64,000 bases of DNA, taken from the NCBI GenBank assembly GCA_963846495.1, contig CAWJWP010000015.1, positions 62,001-126,000 of the forward strand, given 5' to 3'. The notes beneath the pieces were generated by a model, which saw nothing but the letters and a program-made list of their open reading frames with translations, did not search any database and was not told the origin of the DNA. Within the stretch, counting starts at the first letter, position 1. Each line of letters starts with the position of its first letter. Of the stretch, positions 55,721 through 64,000 are shown piece by piece. A program made the translations under genes and the position numbers. The stretch comes from DASYQD01 sp963846495. Its GTDB lineage: Bacteria > Acidobacteriota > Thermoanaerobaculia > Multivoradales > JAIOJS01.

Positions 55721-55798
55721 GCGCGGGGCGCGCATCGCCATGGCCATCATGCCGGTGGTGGCGAAGCGGACGGCGTGGAAAGGGTTCGTGCGGTGCAT
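55703..55798 (-). CDS. Met-rich leader peptide of the trans-sulfuration operon
   Basis: This is a 31-codon frame from ATG 55798 to TAG 55705-55703, below normal gene-calling length. Codons 17-22 read G-M-M-A-M-A-M starting one residue earlier, so four Met codons lie within six positions (55750, 55747, 55741, 55735). Outside the start codon there are no other Met codons. The predicted transcription start is about eight bases upstream, so translation would be nearly leaderless. I see no Shine-Dalgarno. The content and position fit a ribosome-stalling sensor of methionyl-tRNA. Confidence 0.75.
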   Translation of the reverse strand: MHRTNPFHAVRFATTGMMAMAMRAPREVRTG

Positions 55799-55812
55799 CG
55801 TCGTGGGGCGGG

Positions 55813-55842
55813 ACACTAGGCGCATTGCGGTTGCGCTGTCAA
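55813..55842 (-). promoter_or_regulatory. Promoter of the attenuated trans-sulfuration operon
   Basis: On the minus strand TTGACA (55842-55837) is a consensus -35. TAGTGT (55818-55813) 18 bases later is a fair -10. The start would be near 55806, just before the leader peptide. The divergent SAM hydrolase gene starts at 55872, 30 bases from the -35 element. Confidence 0.65.
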
Positions 55843-55871
55843 GTCTCGCGATCCGCTAGTGTCGCCATCGC

Positions 55872-56712
55872 ATGTCGCGCGTCCTGACGCTGCTCACCGA
55901 CTTCGGGCTCGCCGACTACTACGTTGGCGCGGTGAAGGGAACGGTGCTGCGCCTCGCGCCGGGGACGCAGCTCGTCGATTTGTCGCACGAGATCGAGCCG
56001 GGCGACGTCGAGGGCGCGGCCGACCTGCTCGCGGCCGCGGCGCCGACATTTCCTCCAGGGACGGTGCACCTCGCGGTGGTCGATCCCGGCGTCGGTAGCG
56101 ACCGCCGTCTCCTCGTCGTCGAAGCCGGCGCGCACGTCCTCGTCGCTCCCGACAACGGATTGCTGACTCCGCAGCTGCGCGCCGGCGGCGTGGCATGGTC
56201 GGTGACGCGCCGCGATCTCTTTCTCGACGAGGCAAGCGGCGGCGCGAGCCCGCGCACCGGCGCCGACGTTCCACGGCCGCGACCGCTTCTCGCCCATCGC
56301 GGCGGCGCTGCTGCGCGGCGAGCGGCCGAGCTTGCTGGGCGAAGCGATCGACGACGCCGTGCGGCTGCCGCTCGCCGAGCCGAGGCGCGAGCACGACGCC
56401 GCAGGTTGGGTGCTCCACGGCCGTGTCATGCGCATCGATCGCTATGGCAACCTCGTCACCGACGTTCCCGCCGAGTGGGTACCCGTAGAAGCGCGGCGAT
56501 CGAACGTCGAAGCGACGACGCCGCGCGCCCGCGTCTTCGTCGACGATCGCGAGGCCACGCGCTGGGTGACGCACTACGCCGAGCTGCCGCCCGGCGAGCC
56601 CGGCGTGCTCGTCGGCTCGCTCGGCACCCTCGAGCTGTCGCTGCGCGGCGAGAGCCTCGCCGCACGCTGGGCTATCCGCCGCGGCGCTTCCGTTCGCGTG
56701 GAGGTCCGGTAG
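55872..56712 (+). CDS. SAM hydrolase (S-adenosyl-L-methionine hydroxide adenosyltransferase, DUF62 family), one frameshift
   Basis: This is about 279 residues. The family splits SAM with water or hydroxide to adenosine and methionine. Motifs are LTLLTDFGLADYYVGAVKG at the N-terminus, AVVDPGVGSDRRLL, LVAPDNGLLTPQL, then TFHGRDRFSPIAAALL and RIDRYGNLVTDVP. The frame changes near 56263 (one extra base). After that it is open to the TAG at 56710-56712. It is divergent from the methionine-controlled trans-sulfuration operon, so one intergenic region may balance methionine synthesis and SAM turnover. Its 3' end overlaps the minus-strand glycosyltransferase gene. Confidence 0.87.
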
Positions 56713-58256
56713 AGGCCGCGCGGCGCCGGCGCGGCAGCTCTTCGCCCGGCCTTGAGCCGATAGATCTTCACCCAGCGGATGTCGTCGCCCAGCCGGGCGG
56801 CGACTTCGTACTTGCGCGCGAACCAGGGCTGCTCGACGATCGGCGTCAGCGAGAAGAAGGCGCCGTCGATGAGCAGCTCGCTCGGATGGCGGAGGAAGGC
56901 GCCGACGATGTCTTTCCTGCGGATGCGGCCGAGCACCTCGGGCGAGACGAGGCCCATGAGGTCGGTGATCGGCCGCTGCGCGTAGAAGCCGAGCGTCCCC
57001 ACCTCGGCGGCGGCGATGCGCTCGCGCGGGTTGGTGTGCGCCGCGATCCAGTTGCCGGTCTCGCGGTAGAGGCGATAGCGGTCGTCGAACGGCTCCGGGT
57101 GCTGCGCCATGTGGATCGAGTTGCGTACCGGCATGACGAGCGCGGCCACGATGGCGAAGGCCGCCACCGCGGTGACGACGCGATCGCCGAGCGAGCGGTT
57201 CGCCGCGAACGAACGCACGACGGCACCGAGCACGTAGGCCACGCCGTAGACGACGGCGACGAGACCGGGCAGCGCGTACCAGGTGTAGAACGGCACGCCG
57301 AGCAGCGGATAGGCGAAGCTGACGGCGACGCCGTAGAGCGACAGCGTCTGGATGGCGAGCGGCGCGCGCCGGAACGCCAGCGCCTGACCGATCACGCCGG
57401 CCCCGATGAGCAGCGCCAGCAGCGGCCCGGCGTAGAAGGCGGCGACGTGCCGGTAGCCGGCCCCCCAGAACAGCCAGCCGCTCGGCCAGTTCCGGCTCGA
57501 CCACGCCGCCTGCGCGCGCTTGGCCTCGAGCGTCCCCGGCAGCGGTTGGCCGAACCACCACCACGCGGCCGCCAAGCCGGCGAGCACCACGACGGCGACG
57601 ACCACGCCATAGCCCCACGGGATGCGCCGCCGCCGCCACCAGAGCAGCAGCCCGAGCGCGCCGGCGGCGATCACCGCATCGGGACGGCTCCAGACGGCGA
57701 AGCCGGCGAACAGCCCGCCGAGCCACGGCCGGCGTTCGGCGACAGCCCCCGCGGCCGCGAGCAGCGCCAGCACGACGGCGGTCTCGCTGCCGTGGTGGAG
57801 CCAGATGTACGACGAGGTGACGACGAGCGTGCCGCCGAGCAACGCCTCGCCGCGGTGCTCGCGAGCCGTGACGGCGCCGAGCAGCGCCACGAGCAGCAGC
57901 CCGAGCACGGTCGTCGCCTCGCCCAGCCACGGCACCGGCAGCCGGGTGACGACCGCGAGCGCGCCGAGCAGCAGCGCGTAGCCCGGCGCCGTGGTGCCGA
58001 AGGCGCGCTCGCCGGGGTTGAACACCAGCCCGCGCCCCTCGGCGAAGTTCTGCGCGTAGCGGAAGGTGATGAAGAAGTCGTCCATCGCCTGCCCGCGGCG
58101 AGCGAAGCCGAGCAGCAGCACGAACGCGAGCCAGCCGGCGAGCACGACGAGCAGGACGACGAGCCGGCGACGGTCTCTCGGCGCGCGGCCCTCCGCGGCG
58201 ACAACGCCGTCGCGTTCTGCGTCGCGCGCGTCGAGTGGCTCCGCCGCGTCCGCCAT
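56574..58256 (-). CDS. GT-C family membrane glycosyltransferase
   Basis: This is 560 residues with about 10-12 helices. The N-terminal motif MDDFFITFRYAQNFAEGRGL with the acidic pair after the first helix is typical of GT-C lipid-linked sugar transferases (arabinofuranosyl/mannosyl-transferase-like). A periplasmic C-terminal domain contains VGTLGFYAQRPITDLMGLVS and ends WVKIYRLK. The last about 45 codons (to 56574) are Arg/Ser/Pro-rich and run antisense into the SAM hydrolase gene by 139 bases. I suspect the true end is near 56710 and that one base is wrong there. It lies at the end of the purH to kdsB run. Confidence 0.75.
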   Translation of the reverse strand: MADAAEPLDARDAERDGVVAAEGRAPRDRRRLVVLLVVLAGWLAFVLLLGFARRGQAMDDFFITFRYAQNFAEGRGLVFNPGERAFGTTAPGYALLLGALAVVTRLPVPWLGEATTVLGLLLVALLGAVTAREHRGEALLGGTLVVTSSYIWLHHGSETAVVLALLAAAGAVAERRPWLGGLFAGFAVWSRPDAVIAAGALGLLLWWRRRRIPWGYGVVVAVVVLAGLAAAWWWFGQPLPGTLEAKRAQAAWSSRNWPSGWLFWGAGYRHVAAFYAGPLLALLIGAGVIGQALAFRRAPLAIQTLSLYGVAVSFAYPLLGVPFYTWYALPGLVAVVYGVAYVLGAVVRSFAANRSLGDRVVTAVAAFAIVAALVMPVRNSIHMAQHPEPFDDRYRLYRETGNWIAAHTNPRERIAAAEVGTLGFYAQRPITDLMGLVSPEVLGRIRRKDIVGAFLRHPSELLIDGAFFSLTPIVEQPWFARKYEVAARLGDDIRWVKIYRLKAGRRAAAPAPRGLYRTSTRTEAPRRIAQRAARLSPRSDSSRVPSEPTSTPGSPGGSSA

Positions 58257-58272
58257 CGCGCCGTGCGCTCGC

Positions 58273-59001
58273 TCAGCCGCCGAGCAGCCGCTCGACGCGC
58301 GCCGCGTCCTCTGCCGTGTCGACGCCCGGCGCCCCGCTCTCCACCAGCAGCACGCGCAGGCGGATGCCGTTCTCGAGCGCGCGCAGCTGCTCGAGCGACT
58401 CGCTGCGCTCGAGCGGCGAGGGCGGCAGCGCCGCCAGCCGCAGCAGCGTGTCGCGCCGGTAGCCGTAGAGGCCGAGGTGGCGCAGCGGCGCGGCGCCGCC
58501 CGGATGCCGCGGGAAGGGGATCGGCGCGCGGCTGAAGTAGAGCGAGTAGCCGTCGCGGTCGAGCACCACCTTGACCGCGTGCGGATCGTCGAGCTCCGCC
58601 GGGCTCGCCAGCGTGGCGAGCGTCGCCATCTCCTCCTCGGGGTGGTCGAGGAGGTGCTGCGCCAGGCGCGAGACGGCGGCGGGGTCGACCATCGGCTCGT
58701 CCCCTTGTACGTTGACGACGGCGGCCGCGTCGGACCAGCCGCGCGCCGCCCAGGCGATGCGGTCGGTGCCGCTGGTGCAGCTCTCCGGCGTCATCTCGCA
58801 GTCGCCGCCGAAACCGCGCACCGCGGCGGCGATGCGCTCGTCGTCGGTGAGCACCACCACGCGCGAGACGCCGGCCGCCTGCGCCGAGCGCTCGTAGACG
58901 TGTTGCACCATCGGCTTGCCGGCGAGCAACAGCAGCGGCTTGCCGGGCAGCCGGATCGAGCCCCAGCGCGCCGGGATCGCGGCGACGACCTGCGCGCTCA
59001 A
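58273..59001 (-). CDS. kdsB: CMP-Kdo synthetase
   Basis: This is 242 residues. The enzyme activates Kdo with CTP for lipopolysaccharide inner-core synthesis, which implies a diderm envelope. Motifs are AIPARWGSIRLPGKPLLLLA, SGTDRIAWA, NVQGDEPMVDPAAV, and RSESLEQLRALENGIRLRVL near the C-terminus. I start it at TTG 59001, which overlaps the polyprenyl synthase stop (TTGA). The reading frame runs on upstream into that gene only because of an extra base near 59010. Length and ends agree with known KdsB. Confidence 0.92.
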   Translation of the reverse strand: MSAQVVAAIPARWGSIRLPGKPLLLLAGKPMVQHVYERSAQAAGVSRVVVLTDDERIAAAVRGFGGDCEMTPESCTSGTDRIAWAARGWSDAAAVVNVQGDEPMVDPAAVSRLAQHLLDHPEEEMATLATLASPAELDDPHAVKVVLDRDGYSLYFSRAPIPFPRHPGGAAPLRHLGLYGYRRDTLLRLAALPPSPLERSESLEQLRALENGIRLRVLLVESGAPGVDTAEDAARVERLLGG

Positions 59002-60047
59002 TGGCGCCGGTTCGAGCACGAAGTCCGGCGCCAGCTCGAGCGCCTCGCGGGCGTCGCTCGGCGCGAACGGCTCGAGGGCGAGCCGCGCTTCCTCGGCGAA
59101 GTCGTGCGCCATCTCCTCGACCTCGTCGACCGTGCCCTCGCGCTCGACGACGTCGAGCACCTGGCCGGGCGAGACGCGCTCGAAGGCGCGGTCCTCGAGC
59201 ACGTGCTGGACGAGCCGCCGCTCGCTCGGGCTCACCCGCGGCAGCAGCAGGATGAGCGGCAGCGTCAGCTTGCCCTCCTTCAGGTCGGAGAGCACGGGCT
59301 TGCCGAGCTCGGCCTCGGAGGAGGTGAAGTCGAGCAGGTCGTCGACGAGCTGGAAGCAGGTGCCGAGGCTCCTGCCGTAGCGCTGCAGCGCCCGCCGCGC
59401 CGTCTCCGGCGCCAGAGGCCGGGCCGCGCCGCCGGGATCAGGCAGGGCACCGAGCAGGCGGCGGAGAAGAGGTGCGCCGTCTTGCGCTCGACGATGCCGA
59501 AGTACTCGTCGACGGTGAGGTCGATCGAGCCCAGCCGCTGCAGCGACAGCAGCTCGCCTTCGACCATCTTCAAGGTGGCGTCGCACAGCTCGCGCACCAC
59601 CTCGAGGTTGCCGTGCGAGAGCGCCATGCGCATGGCGTTGGTGTAGAGCCAGTCGCCGAGCAGCACGGTGAGGCTGTTGCCCCACAGCTCGTTGATCGTC
59701 GTCTGCCCGCGGCGCAGCGTCGCGTGGTCGATGACGTCGTCGTGGATGAGCGTCGCGGTGTGGATGTACTCGACGACGGCGGCGTAGGTGACCTCCTCGT
59801 CGCTGTCGTGGCCGAGGAGCCGCGCCGCCAGCAGCAGCAGCGCCGGCCGCATCCGCTTGCCGCCGCTGCGCGCCAGGTAGTCGCCGGTGTGCTGGATGAA
59901 CGGCACGTCGCTGGCGAGGTGGGCGCGGAAGACTTCCTCGGTGGCGGCGAGCTTGTCGCCGATCATCGCCAGGAAGCGCTCGGGCGACGGCGCCGGCGCG
60001 CGGGGGCGGCGGTCGAGGAGGCGCGGCTGCGAGCTCGTGCCGCTCAT
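58998..60047 (-). CDS. Trans-isoprenyl diphosphate synthase (polyprenyl synthetase), two frameshifts
   Basis: This is about 350 residues. It makes the long isoprenoid chain for quinones or the undecaprenyl/octaprenyl carriers. Both Asp-rich motifs are present: LIHDDVIDHA (first) and QLVDDLLDFT (second). GKRMRPALLLLAARLLG is the IPP-binding element. The frame breaks near 59440 (one base lost, between SAACS and DPGGAARPLAPE) and again near 59010 (one extra base). After the second, the chain ends DFVLERRH at the TGA in 59000-58998. ATG 60047 overlaps the previous gene's stop (ATGA). Confidence 0.85.
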
Positions 60048-60720
60048 GGCATCGGCTCGACCGGCGGGAAGGTGTCGACCTTGTCGAGCCGCCCGTCGCG
60101 GAAGCGATAGACCTTGCCGGCGCGGAAGTACCACCAGGCGGTCTCGAGGTGGTCGCCGATGCGGGTGCTGTCGACGCGGTCGGGCTTGCCGGTCTGGCGA
60201 TAGGTGCGCCGCTCTTCGTCGGTGCGCAGCGAGGCGAGGAACTGGCGCAGCGTGTCGAGGAACTTGGTGTCCTCGAGCGCCACCGGCACCGCCACCGGGC
60301 TGCCCTGCAGCACGCGGCGGGTGATGTCGTTGCGCCAGAGCACCTCGAGGTCCTCGCCCTGCGGCGTCGCCACCGGCACCGCCACCACGAGCTCGAAGTG
60401 GTTGAAGCGGCGGTTCCACGGGAACTGCAGCCCGTACTCGCCCTGCGGCCGTCGTCTGCGCGCTGCCGGTCGCCACCTCGCGCTTCTGCGTGCCCCACGG
60501 GTAGACCGCGAAGCCGGTGCGCGAGGCCTCGAGCGTCACGCGCAGGTCGGGCAGCGGCCGTCCCTGGCCGTCGCGCACGGCGCCCTGCACGGTCACCATC
60601 TGGCCGGCGTACGGATACTTCGAGCGCCCGAACGCGGCGTTGGCGGCGCAGCTGGCGCAGCAGGAAGAACGACAGCGACACCACGGCGAGGGCCGTGTAG
60701 AGGCGCCGCTCTGCCGTCAC
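60044..60720 (-). CDS. Hypothetical membrane-anchored protein with carboxypeptidase-regulatory-like domain, two frameshifts
   Basis: This is about 225 residues from GTG 60720. An N-terminal helix (LYTALAVVSLSFFLL) leads to a Cys-containing segment after one extra base near 60640. Next comes a beta-sandwich domain (MVTVQGAVRDGQGRPLPDLR). A second extra base near 60447 must be removed to reach GEYGLQFPWNRRFNHFELVV and the C-terminal region (RVLQGSPVAVPVALEDTKFL, WYFRAGKVYRFRDGRL). The function is unknown. It sits between the LolA-like and polyprenyl synthase genes and overlaps both by four bases or less, so it is part of the operon. Confidence 0.65.
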
Positions 60721-61510
60721 TCTGGACCGCCGCGATCTGGCGGGCGATTATAGGCCGCGGCGAAGCGCTCGGCGTGCCCCGTAGTCGCGTGCTGCGCCGT
60801 CAGCGGGCTCGAGCCCGGCGCGCGCACGTCGTGGCGTCGAGATCGCCTCAGCCCCGCGTCGCCGTTCTCGCGCCGCCACTTGACGTTCGGCGGGCGCCTT
60901 GAACACCGAGGCGTCGGCGAGCGCGCGGCGGTCGCTGAAGCGGAAGGTGCGTGCGGTTGCCCTCGGCGTCGCGGTAGGTGAGCTCGCGCAGCACGCCGTC
61001 CTTGCCGACGAGGATGGCGGCGTCCTTGAGCACGTTGGCGCCCGGCCTGCTTCGGCACCAGCAGCACGCGCGTGGCGTTGCCCGCCGCCTGCGCGGTGCG
61101 CGGTGTAGCGCTGCGAGAGGTCGGCGACGTCGAGCAGCAGCAGGTCGAGGCCGGGCTGCGCGCGGTCGAGGTCGTAGACGTGGCCGGCGGGCTCGCCGGC
61201 GTTCCAGCTCCACAGCGTCTCGTCGCAGAGGAGGAAGCTCTTCGGGTAGGGCTGGTCGTAGTCCCAGCGCACGCACTTCGGCAGGTCGAGGGCGACGCGG
61301 CCGCACTCCTCCTCGCCGCGGTCGAAGCCGGTGGGCAGGTAGGTCTGCACGAAGCGCCAGAGCTGCGGTCCCGCCTTCTGCATGTGCTCGCGCGCTTGCG
61401 CGAGCTGTTGCCCAGGGGTCGTCGGCGGCCGCGCCGCGGCGGCGCTGCCGGCGCGCACGGCGAGGACGAGGAGGGCGAGCGTGGCGAGGAGGGCGAGCGG
61501 GTCGGCGCAT
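60717..61510 (-). CDS. LolA-like outer-membrane lipoprotein carrier, several frameshifts
   Basis: An export signal follows the ATG at 61510 after an immediate frame change (ALLATLALLVLAVRAGSAAA). The core GFDRGEEECGRVALDLPK, then CVRWDYDQPYPKSFLLCDE and TLWSWNAGEP, matches the LolA pattern of a membrane-lipid-binding half-barrel. Further frame changes near 61080, 61045, 60955 and 60880 are needed to read ALADASVFKAPPNVKW near the end. The C-terminus is uncertain. The last frame stops at 60717-60719, overlapping the next GTG, while another frame stops at 60748. The role would be to carry lipoproteins to the outer membrane. It is 15 bases after purH. Confidence 0.6.
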
Positions 61511-61525
61511 CGGAGTCCTTTGAGG

Positions 61526-63134
<1,609 letters not shown>

Positions 63135-63217
63135 CGACAGTCCTCCGTAAAAGCGGCGCAGTGTAACAGCGGGGGTCGGAGGGGATCGGAGCGCGAATGC
63201 GGGCATTGGGGAGCGGA

Positions 63218-63398
63218 CCGGTGCGGGCGCCGCTCGGGGGCCGCCGCGACGGGACCGGCGCGCCTTCACGTGAGGGCGGAACGGGAGCGGCGCGCCTCCG
63301 CTCTCCAGCCGCCGGCACGACCGCAGACCTCACAACCAGCCACGAAGCGGCCTCCGAGAGGTCCCGTAGCGGCGGCCCCCGAGCGGCACCCGCACCGG
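63218..63398. repeat. 39-bp imperfect inverted repeat, MITE-like
   Basis: The left arm 63218-63256 begins CCGGTGCGGGCGCCGCTCGG. The right arm 63360-63398 is its complement at 37 of 39 positions. The arms flank 103 bases that carry no gene. The whole 181-base unit lies in the 363-base gap 63135-63497 between purH and the gene at the right edge. I see no target-site duplication at its ends. The rest of the gap is plain GC-rich sequence, and I find no clear purH promoter there. Confidence 0.7.
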
Positions 63399-63497
63399 CC
63401 CGCGCGAACGTCGCGCAGACAGCTAATGTGTCGAAACTTCGCGCCGCGCCTCGCACCGATGGTGGAGAAGCGTGCGCACTGGCCTTTCGGGCGACAG

Positions 63498-64000
63498 TTA
63501 CTTGCCGCCGGACTGAGGGAGCAGCAGGATCTGGCCCGCAGTTGCCGAGCCCGCGTCGGTGAGGAGTGACGGGCGCGGGTCGCCGCCGCCGCCGGCAATC
63601 CAGATGTAGCGGAAGACGCGGGCGAGGTCGGAGATGGCGTGGCTGTAGGAGACGGCCGCGACGCCGAAAGCCGTGGAGCGGTCGTCGAAGCCGCGGGCGC
63701 CGGGGGCGAAGTCGATGCGGCGGTATTCGTCGCCGACTCGGGGGTAGAAGCCGCGGCCGCGCTGGAGGGCGCGCAGGGTCAGCAGGCGGACGTCGCGCTC
63801 GGTGGTCACCGACGGCTCGCCGAGGTAGTAGACGGGGGCAAAGCGCGGGCGGGCGCTGTCGGCGTAGCGGAGCCAGTCGGTGAAGTAGCGCGCTTCGTCG
63901 GGGTCGTCGCCGGCCGCGTTGAGCGGGTTGTTGGCGTCGCCGACCCAGTGCGCAACGCGACCGAGGCGGTAGACGATCTCGTCGAAGTTGGCCGGCTGGC
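63498..64000 (-). CDS. C-terminal part of a zinc-dependent nuclease / phospholipase C-like protein (runs off the right edge)
   Basis: The open frame enters the window at 64000 and stops at 63498, giving 167 residues. LGRVAHWVGDANNPLNAAG has the 'H.....D..NP' arrangement of the zinc-dependent phospholipase C / S1-P1 nuclease superfamily, in which His and Asp bind zinc. DPDEARYFTDWLRYADS and FGVAAVSYSHAISDLARVFR continue the helical fold. An internal ATG at 63809 is not the start, because the conserved part lies before it. The N-terminus with the first metal ligands is outside the window, so the family is likely but not certain. Confidence 0.65.
   Translation of the reverse strand, partial: QPANFDEIVYRLGRVAHWVGDANNPLNAAGDDPDEARYFTDWLRYADSARPRFAPVYYLGEPSVTTERDVRLLTLRALQRGRGFYPRVGDEYRRIDFAPGARGFDDRSTAFGVAAVSYSHAISDLARVFRYIWIAGGGGDPRPSLLTDAGSATAGQILLLPQSGGK

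Noticed and set aside
55587..55842. SAM riboswitch upstream of the trans-sulfuration genes
   Set aside because: I could not build the SAM-I or SAM-II core helices and conserved junctions. The leader is fully explained by a short peptide and two alternative hairpins.

Overview
The window is about 70% GC and reads as a chromosome segment of a diderm, Acidobacteriota-like bacterium. An Oar-type TonB-dependent receptor, many carboxypeptidase-regulatory-like domains, kdsB, a LolA-like protein, a TPR-fused serine/threonine kinase and the tig-clpP-clpX-lon-engB-rho run suggest a Thermoanaerobaculia-like lineage. That placement is inferred from family content, not from a marker search.

Layout. 0-10 kb: a carboxypeptidase-regulatory-like protein and thiS, tRNA-Lys and tRNA-Leu, then the housekeeping protein-quality block tig, clpP, clpX, lon, engB and rho, closed by a bidirectional terminator. 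10-18 kb: a large TonB-dependent receptor (minus), an orphan LuxR-type regulator and a 1380-residue secreted protein made of repeated carboxypeptidase-regulatory-like modules. 18-29 kb: a coiled-coil protein, a PspA/IM30 (ESCRT-III-like) protein, an ABC importer whose binding protein is fused to OmpA, its permease and ATPase, a DUF222-HNH gene beside nested inverted repeats, a membrane/coiled-coil protein and a Ycf46-like AAA ATPase. Together they look like an envelope-maintenance system. 29-46 kb: accessory genes. These include a lower-GC membrane protein with a possible TIR-like domain, a LysM protein, a DUF4331 protein, a transglutaminase-TPR protein facing a TetR gene across a palindromic operator, a predicted selenocysteine-containing AhpD-like peroxidase, an amino-acid permease, a phospholipase-D-family protein, a broken nucleotidyltransferase with its partner, two transporters and a kinase. 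46-64 kb: a cyclase and a hydrolase, nadE, a ribosome-hibernation/cold-shock fusion, two trans-sulfuration genes under a methionine-codon leader-peptide attenuator, a divergent SAM hydrolase gene, and a minus-strand run purH, lolA-like, hypothetical, polyprenyl synthase, kdsB and GT-C glycosyltransferase.

Two items stand out. First, an in-frame UGA replaces the second Cys of the CxxC motif in an AhpD-like protein, and a bacterial-type SECIS hairpin lies 9 nt downstream of it. Second, the trans-sulfuration operon is preceded by a promoter, a 31-residue peptide with four closely spaced Met codons, and mutually exclusive antiterminator and terminator pairings.

Sequence quality. At least 20 coding frameshifts occur, many in genes that should be intact (tig, purH, polyprenyl synthase). 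Nearly all behave as one extra base, which looks like insertion-biased assembly error. Frameshifted genes are therefore annotated as whole genes with the break positions stated. I have not called them real pseudogenes, except where a 10-bp duplication is visible.
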